Assembly: GCF_022846615.1 (NCBI RefSeq)
Contig: NZ_AP025637.1
Location: forward strand, 4,117,001 to 4,181,000
DNA length: 64,000 nucleotides
Reading direction: 5' to 3'
From: Roseomonas fluvialis
Lineage (GTDB): Bacteria > Pseudomonadota > Alphaproteobacteria > Acetobacterales > Acetobacteraceae
A program made the translations under genes and the position numbers. The first letter of the stretch is position 1, and the number at the start of each line of letters is the position of its first letter. The notes beneath the pieces are model-generated. The model did no database searches. It had not been told where the DNA came from and saw nothing but the letters and a program-made list of their open reading frames with translations. This document shows positions 60,101 to 64,000 of this stretch, piece by piece.

Positions 60101-60813
60101 GCACGACGACAGAGGACTTCATCCGCACCTTCGAAGCGCTCCGCGAGGAGGTAAATCGCCGCGCGGGCGAGCCAAATTCCCACACGCTCCAGATTGACAC
60201 CGCTGCAGGCGTTGATCCCGCCATCGACAAGAATCGTCGCCTGATCCGCTACATCCGTGATGTGCGGAACGCCCTGCAGCATCCCCAACACGGCGCGCGA
60301 GGTCACGCCGTCCAGATCACCGACGCGTTCCTCAACGAGGCAAAGGCTCTCCTGAGGCACCTACAGGACCCTCCCACGGTTCGCTCGGTCGGCGTCGCAC
60401 GCCGCGATATCAGGACCGCGCGCCTGGGCGACCGCTTGGGCGACCTGGCCGACATGATGAAGCGTGACGGCTTCAGCCATCTGCCGATCCTTGATGAACG
60501 CGACGTTGTCATGGGCGTGTTCAACGAGGCCGCCGTCTTCGATCACCTCTGGGCAGAGCCGGCGCGCATCATCGAACGCGACATGCGGGTCGAGGACATC
60601 CTGCCGCATTGCAGCCTCGATGCCGACCACACGGAGACCTTCCAATTCGTCCGGCCGGGAACGCTGCTCGATGACTTGGTCGGCATGTTCGTCGCACCGA
60701 TCTCGCGGACCACTCGGCTGGGTGCTGCCTTCGTGACGGCCTCGGGCAAGGATACTGAGCCGCTCCAGCGCATGATTACGCCCTGGGATGTTCTCGCGAA
60801 CGGTCGAAACTAG
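60097..60813 (+). CDS. HEPN-like domain fused to two CBS domains
   Basis: 238 aa, start overlapping the hsdS stop (ATGA). Residues ~1-90 are helical with RDVRNALQH: Arg57-Asn58-x3-His62 fits the R(N/D/H)x(3-5)H catalytic motif of HEPN ribonucleases. Residues ~100-155 (DIRTARLGDRLGDLADMMKRDGFSHLPIL) and ~160-235 (RDMRVEDILP, LVGMFVA, TPWDVL) are a CBS pair, which usually binds ATP, AMP or AdoMet. A sensor-plus-RNase reading fits a defence switch tied to the R-M system, which itself uses AdoMet and ATP. The HEPN call is from the motif only; a non-catalytic helical domain is the alternative. Confidence 0.75.
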   Translation: MSTTTEDFIRTFEALREEVNRRAGEPNSHTLQIDTAAGVDPAIDKNRRLIRYIRDVRNALQHPQHGARGHAVQITDAFLNEAKALLRHLQDPPTVRSVGVARRDIRTARLGDRLGDLADMMKRDGFSHLPILDERDVVMGVFNEAAVFDHLWAEPARIIERDMRVEDILPHCSLDADHTETFQFVRPGTLLDDLVGMFVAPISRTTRLGAAFVTASGKDTEPLQRMITPWDVLANGRN

Positions 60814-60821
60814 GCGCGATC

Positions 60822-61742
60822 ATGCCGATCAACCTCGTCATCGCCGTCACCGATGATGACTGGTTCGAGATGCTGCGCCATCGCCCCGACATCACGGAGG
60901 TGAACTTCTGGGCGCCCTCGGCCGCCAACTTCCGTGCCCTCCAGCCCGGGGAGCTCTTCCTCTTCAAGCTGCACGCCCCGCGCAACGTCATCGTCGGCGG
61001 CGGCATCTTCGCGCACGCCAACGCCATGCCCTGGTCCATGGCCTGGAGCACCTTCGGCGAAGCGAACGGCGCCCGCTCGGCGCAGGAGATGCGAACGCGG
61101 ATCGCCCGCTACCGCCGCGCCGATCCCGCCGACCGCACGGAGTTCGAGATCGGCTGCCGCATCCTCAGCCAGCCCTTCTTCCTCGACGAACGGGACTGGC
61201 TAGTAGTGCCGCCGAGCTGGGCTCGCAACATCGTCTCCTTCAAGACCTACAGCACCGGTGACGCGGAAGGCCTGGCCCTGTGGGAAGCGATGCAGGACCG
61301 CCTGGCGCAGCGCGCCGTGCCCGGCCTCGCCGAGCCCCTGCCGCGCTTCGGTGAACCCCACCTTATCCGCCCGCGCCTCGGCCAGGGCGCCTTCCGCGTG
61401 CTGGTCACGGACCTGTATCAGCGCCGCTGCGCCGTGACGCAGGAACGCACCCTGCCCGCGCTGGAGGCCGCCCATATCCGCCCCTACGCCGAGGGCGGCC
61501 AGCACGAGGCCAGCAACGGCCTCCTCCTCCGCCGCGACCTGCACAGCCTGTTCGACGCCGGCTACGTGACCGTGACGCCCGACCTCCGCTTCGAGGTCAG
61601 CCGCCGCATCCGGGAGGAGTTCGACAACGGCAAGCACTACTACGCGCTGCACGGCCAGCAGATCGCCACGCCTGGTGACGCCCGGCAGCGCCCCGACCGC
61701 GCCGCCCTGGGCTGGCACAACGAAAATGCGTACCGAGGGTGA
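60822..61742 (+). CDS. PUA/EVE-like domain plus HNH endonuclease
   Basis: 306 aa, 8 bp after the HEPN-CBS stop. Residues 1-~85 (NLVIAVTDDDWFEMLRHR, VNFWAPSAANFRALQPGELFLFKL, VIVGGGIFAH) look like a PUA/ASCH/EVE-type barrel that reads modified bases. Residues ~200-265 are an HNH nuclease (CAVTQERTLPALEAAHIRPYAEGGQHEASNGLLLRRDLHSLFDAGYVTV) with AAHI and the N...H...F pattern of HNH_2 (HisMe) enzymes. Such fusions act as modification-dependent restriction enzymes. In this operon it would complement the type I system by cutting phages that carry modified DNA. Confidence 0.88.
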   Translation: MPINLVIAVTDDDWFEMLRHRPDITEVNFWAPSAANFRALQPGELFLFKLHAPRNVIVGGGIFAHANAMPWSMAWSTFGEANGARSAQEMRTRIARYRRADPADRTEFEIGCRILSQPFFLDERDWLVVPPSWARNIVSFKTYSTGDAEGLALWEAMQDRLAQRAVPGLAEPLPRFGEPHLIRPRLGQGAFRVLVTDLYQRRCAVTQERTLPALEAAHIRPYAEGGQHEASNGLLLRRDLHSLFDAGYVTVTPDLRFEVSRRIREEFDNGKHYYALHGQQIATPGDARQRPDRAALGWHNENAYRG

Positions 61743-61787
61743 TCCTTCAAACGCGCGCTGCGGAAATTGCACGAGACGCTCTGTGCG

Positions 61788-62270
61788 ATGGAACCAATGA
61801 ATAACGGCACTCCCTACGAGATGTCGGTCGGTAGGACCGTGATCGCCTTCTCCCAAATCGAACGCATGCTCGACTACATCGTTGGTGTCGCAATCAACTA
61901 CGGCGGTTTTCCCAGGCCAAACGGGCCCTATCCGAGGCTCCTTGGGGCAAAGATCAAGTTCGTCAAATCAGCCTTCGCCGGGTGCGATCTGCTGGTTCCC
62001 TTTGCCGCCGGAGGGGAGCATCTCTTGGCCAGAGTTCTCGAAGCCGCCGACGACCGCAATTGGCTCGTTCATGCCGCCGAGATAGACGCGCCCGGCCGCG
62101 GGCTCCACCTGGAGATGCTAAAGTTCGCGGAGCTGCGCTACGAGCGCGTGCAACGGAAGCTGACCTCCAAAGACCTCTTGGCGATTCCTGAGCGCGCTCA
62201 ACGTCTGAACAGTGAACTGGGTGACTTCGTGTCGGAGATCATCGATGCCGCGTCCAGATCAAATAGATGA
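61788..62270 (+). CDS. HEPN-like protein at the end of the restriction operon
   Basis: 160 aa from ATG 61788 (a TTG at 61767 and an ATG at 61797 are alternatives). All-helical. Residues 90-95 read RNWLVH, the RNx3H form of the HEPN RNase motif, preceded by LARVLEAADD. The early segment TVIAFSQIERMLDYIVGVAINYGG fits the first HEPN helix. It follows the HNH gene by 45 bp on the same strand. A single-domain HEPN protein beside a HEPN-CBS protein may be a second effector or a regulatory paralogue. No antitoxin-like gene (MNT or similar) is adjacent. Confidence 0.7.
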   Translation: MEPMNNGTPYEMSVGRTVIAFSQIERMLDYIVGVAINYGGFPRPNGPYPRLLGAKIKFVKSAFAGCDLLVPFAAGGEHLLARVLEAADDRNWLVHAAEIDAPGRGLHLEMLKFAELRYERVQRKLTSKDLLAIPERAQRLNSELGDFVSEIIDAASRSNR

Positions 62271-62310
62271 CCGATGACAAGCGCGTCTTCCGGATCGACG
62301 TACTGAATGT

Positions 62311-62595
62311 TCGTTCTCGAAGTACGGATTTCGGGCAAGTGGGGTTCGAACCAGGGCGAGTGCCGACCGCGCTGAAACCGGCCTTTTACCTAGGGTTTTA
62401 AGTTCCGTACTAAAGCGCCCAAGTCAGGAGGTCCGGAGAGAAATGGCCTCCGGAGAGCGATTTTTGGCCGTCTCCGCGTCGCGGCAGTCAACAGGTCTGC
62501 CCCGGAAAGCCCAGGAAACCTGCCACTCAGCGTGGCGGTCGGTCAGGCAGAGAGCACGGCTCGTATGGGAACTGGCGGAGGGGATGTCCGCCGAA
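62311..62595 (+). repeat. Dispersed ~295-bp repeat, copy C
   Basis: The best preserved left half: TCGTTCTCGAAGTACGGATT, GGGGTTCGAACCAGGGC, GTTCCGTACTAAAGCGCC, GGTCCGGAGAGAAATGG, CAACAGGTCTGCCC, CTCGTATGGGAACTGGCGG. The final GGTTCGAACC of the other copies is altered here (GGATGTCCGCCGAACC). It lies between the defence operon and the integrase, the position expected for an attachment site. Confidence 0.8.
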
Positions 62596-62704
62596 CCTAA
62601 ATCCCCCACCGCACCACGCCATGCCAAAATCCCCAGCATAACTTGAGACTTCCCGCCCACCTCACTAGAGCACCACCCCCCACCGTTTCCCGTTGCGCCC
62701 CGCC

Positions 62705-62738
62705 AGTCCACAAGATAATTGTGGACTACCTTGTGGAC
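62705..62738. promoter_or_regulatory. Dyad plus third half-site upstream of the integrase
   Basis: AGTCCACAA (62705-62713) and TTGTGGACT (62719-62727) form a perfect 9-bp inverted repeat around GATAA. A third arm TTGTGGAC follows at 62731-62738, ending 13 bp before the integrase start. It could be an operator for integrase control or arm-type integrase sites. The rest of 62596-62751 shows no gene. Confidence 0.6.
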
Positions 62739-62751
62739 GGACGGCGGGACC

Positions 62752-64000
62752 ATGGCGAAGGCGGCGGGCAAGCTGACGGGGCGGTTGCAGGCGGTGGCCG
62801 TGAAGGCACTCGTGGCAGCCGGGCAGCCCGGCGCCCACGCTGACGGCGGGAACCTTTACCTGCGCGTCGCCGGCCGGAACGCGGGCAAGTGGACCCTGCG
62901 CTACGCCATTGGCGGCAAGTCCCGAGAGATGGGGCTTGGACCCTATGACGCGGACGGCAAGGCCGGGCTGACACTGGCACAGGCGCGCGAGGCTGCCGAG
63001 GAACCCCGCGCCATCCTGCGCGCCGGGCTTGATCCGATGGCCGAGCGCGACCGCAAGGCCACCGAGGCGAAGGCCGAGGCCGAGCGGTTGGCCGCGCACG
63101 CGCAGGCGAAGGCGCGGGTGTTCCGCGACGTGGCGGCGGAATACATCGCGGCGCACTCGCCGGGCTGGCGGAACGCGAAGCACCGCGCGCAGTGGACGGC
63201 GACCCTCACGACCTACGCGTATCCGACCATCGGCGGGCAGCCGGTGGACGAAATCGCGACCGATGATGTGCTGCGCTGTCTGCAACCGATCTGGACGGCG
63301 AAGCCTGAGACGGCGAAGCGCGTGCGCGGTCGGATTGAAGCAGTGATCGACTACGCCACGGCGCGGGGCTGGCGCGAGACGGTGAACCCTGCCCGGTGGC
63401 GCGGGCATCTGGCGAACCTGCTTCCCGCGCGCTCGAAAGTGCGCCGCGTGCAGCACCACGCCGCCCTTCCCTGGCAGGAAATCGGCGCCTTCATGGTGGA
63501 CCTGCGTAAGCGCCCCGGCACCGCCGCGCGCGCGCTGGAATTTTGCATACTGACGGCGACGCGCACCGGCGAGACGTTGGGCGCACGCTGGTCGGAAATC
63601 GACATGGGCGCGGCAGTCTGGACGATCCCCGCCGAGCGCATGAAGGCCGGGCGCGAGCATCGCGTGCCGCTGCCTGGCGCCGCGCTGGCGGTGCTGGCCG
63701 AAATGGCGCCGCTGTGTCCCGAGGAAGGCGACGGCTTTGTGTTCCCCGGCGCCGTCGAGACGCGCGGCCTATCCTCCATGGCGATGCTCATGCTGCTGCG
63801 CCGGATGGGTCGCGGTGACCTCACCACGCATGGATTCCGCAGCGCCTTCCGCGATTGGACGGAGGAAGCGACCAGCACGCCACACGCGGTGGCCGAGGCC
63901 GCGCTCGCGCACACCATCGGGGACAAGGTTGAGGCGGCGTATCGGCGCGGCGACCTGTTCGCGAAGCGCGCGCGCCTCATGGCCGATTGGGCGGACTTCT
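62752..64000 (+). CDS. Tyrosine integrase (P4-like), truncated by window edge
   Basis: The frame is open from ATG 62752 to the window end (416 codons and still open). Residues ~10-90 are the DUF4102 arm-binding domain (HADGGNLYLRVAG, KSREMGLGPYDADGKAGLTLAQARE). The core-binding domain follows. The catalytic domain has ILTATRTGETLGARWSEID (Arg I), MKAGREHRVPL, HGFRSAFRDWTEE (His-x-x-Arg) and AHTIGDKVEAAYRRGDL with the Tyr nucleophile. All catalytic residues are present. P4-type integrases insert elements at tRNA or tmRNA 3' ends, usually with the att site just upstream of int. The neighbouring repeat C is the only candidate in view. Confidence 0.93.
   Translation, partial: MAKAAGKLTGRLQAVAVKALVAAGQPGAHADGGNLYLRVAGRNAGKWTLRYAIGGKSREMGLGPYDADGKAGLTLAQAREAAEEPRAILRAGLDPMAERDRKATEAKAEAERLAAHAQAKARVFRDVAAEYIAAHSPGWRNAKHRAQWTATLTTYAYPTIGGQPVDEIATDDVLRCLQPIWTAKPETAKRVRGRIEAVIDYATARGWRETVNPARWRGHLANLLPARSKVRRVQHHAALPWQEIGAFMVDLRKRPGTAARALEFCILTATRTGETLGARWSEIDMGAAVWTIPAERMKAGREHRVPLPGAALAVLAEMAPLCPEEGDGFVFPGAVETRGLSSMAMLMLLRRMGRGDLTTHGFRSAFRDWTEEATSTPHAVAEAALAHTIGDKVEAAYRRGDLFAKRARLMADWADF

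Overview
The window is GC-rich, and its gene families point to an alphaproteobacterium, most likely Acetobacteraceae (Roseomonas-like). The clues are two Bug-type tripartite-tricarboxylate receptors, BLUF photoreceptors including an AppA-like BLUF-SCHIC protein, DUF1289, and the DUF2924/DUF3489/serine-recombinase modules common in this class. The taxonomy is inferred from gene content only. I saw no rRNA gene, no convincing tRNA and no CRISPR array.

Layout. 1-8.4 kb: decayed IS3 pieces, a small lipoprotein with an alpha/beta hydrolase, a broken PUA/EVE-like gene, and a T6SS tip operon (DUF4280 PAAR-like, VgrG with a C-terminal extension, accessory protein). 8.4-11.4 kb: light-sensing locus with a short BLUF protein, DUF1289 and an AppA-like protein; a TGTC-N10-GACA dyad lies upstream. 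11.4-16.3 kb: minus-strand operon FGE, AraC regulator, arylsulfatase, HAD phosphatase, in which the FGE would activate the sulfatase. 16.5-17.9 kb: a ~295-bp dispersed repeat and a dead IS630. 17.9-26.7 kb: catabolic cluster with two Bug receptors, two Gfo/Idh/MocA dehydrogenases, a FAD monooxygenase, a cupin, DUF1028, and LacI and TetR regulators, with a perfect 16-bp operator in one divergent promoter. 27-33.5 kb: truncated UvrD-like helicase, second repeat copy, then an unusual three-gene operon of secreted proteins with lower GC than its surroundings.

33.6-54 kb is accessory DNA: uncharacterised operons, a DUF3489/resolvase module, a VEAK-motif nuclease-like pair, and a minus-strand block resembling a phage satellite (AlpA-like HTH, VapE primase-helicase, ParB-methyltransferase, two TerS-like proteins). 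Just downstream of vapE is a perfect 25-bp inverted repeat made of GTGACGCA units, a candidate replication origin. Then come a DUF2924/large serine recombinase/HTH module and an array in which the HTH gene recurs twice more as relics, alternating with cargo genes (patatin lipoprotein, DUF2236).

54-62.3 kb is a defence island. A type I R-M operon (hsdR, hsdM, hsdS) is contiguous with a HEPN-CBS fusion, a PUA-like+HNH endonuclease and a second HEPN-like protein, and is preceded by a possible restriction-like nuclease. The third repeat copy and a tyrosine integrase running off the right edge follow, so the window probably ends inside or at the boundary of a further integrated element.
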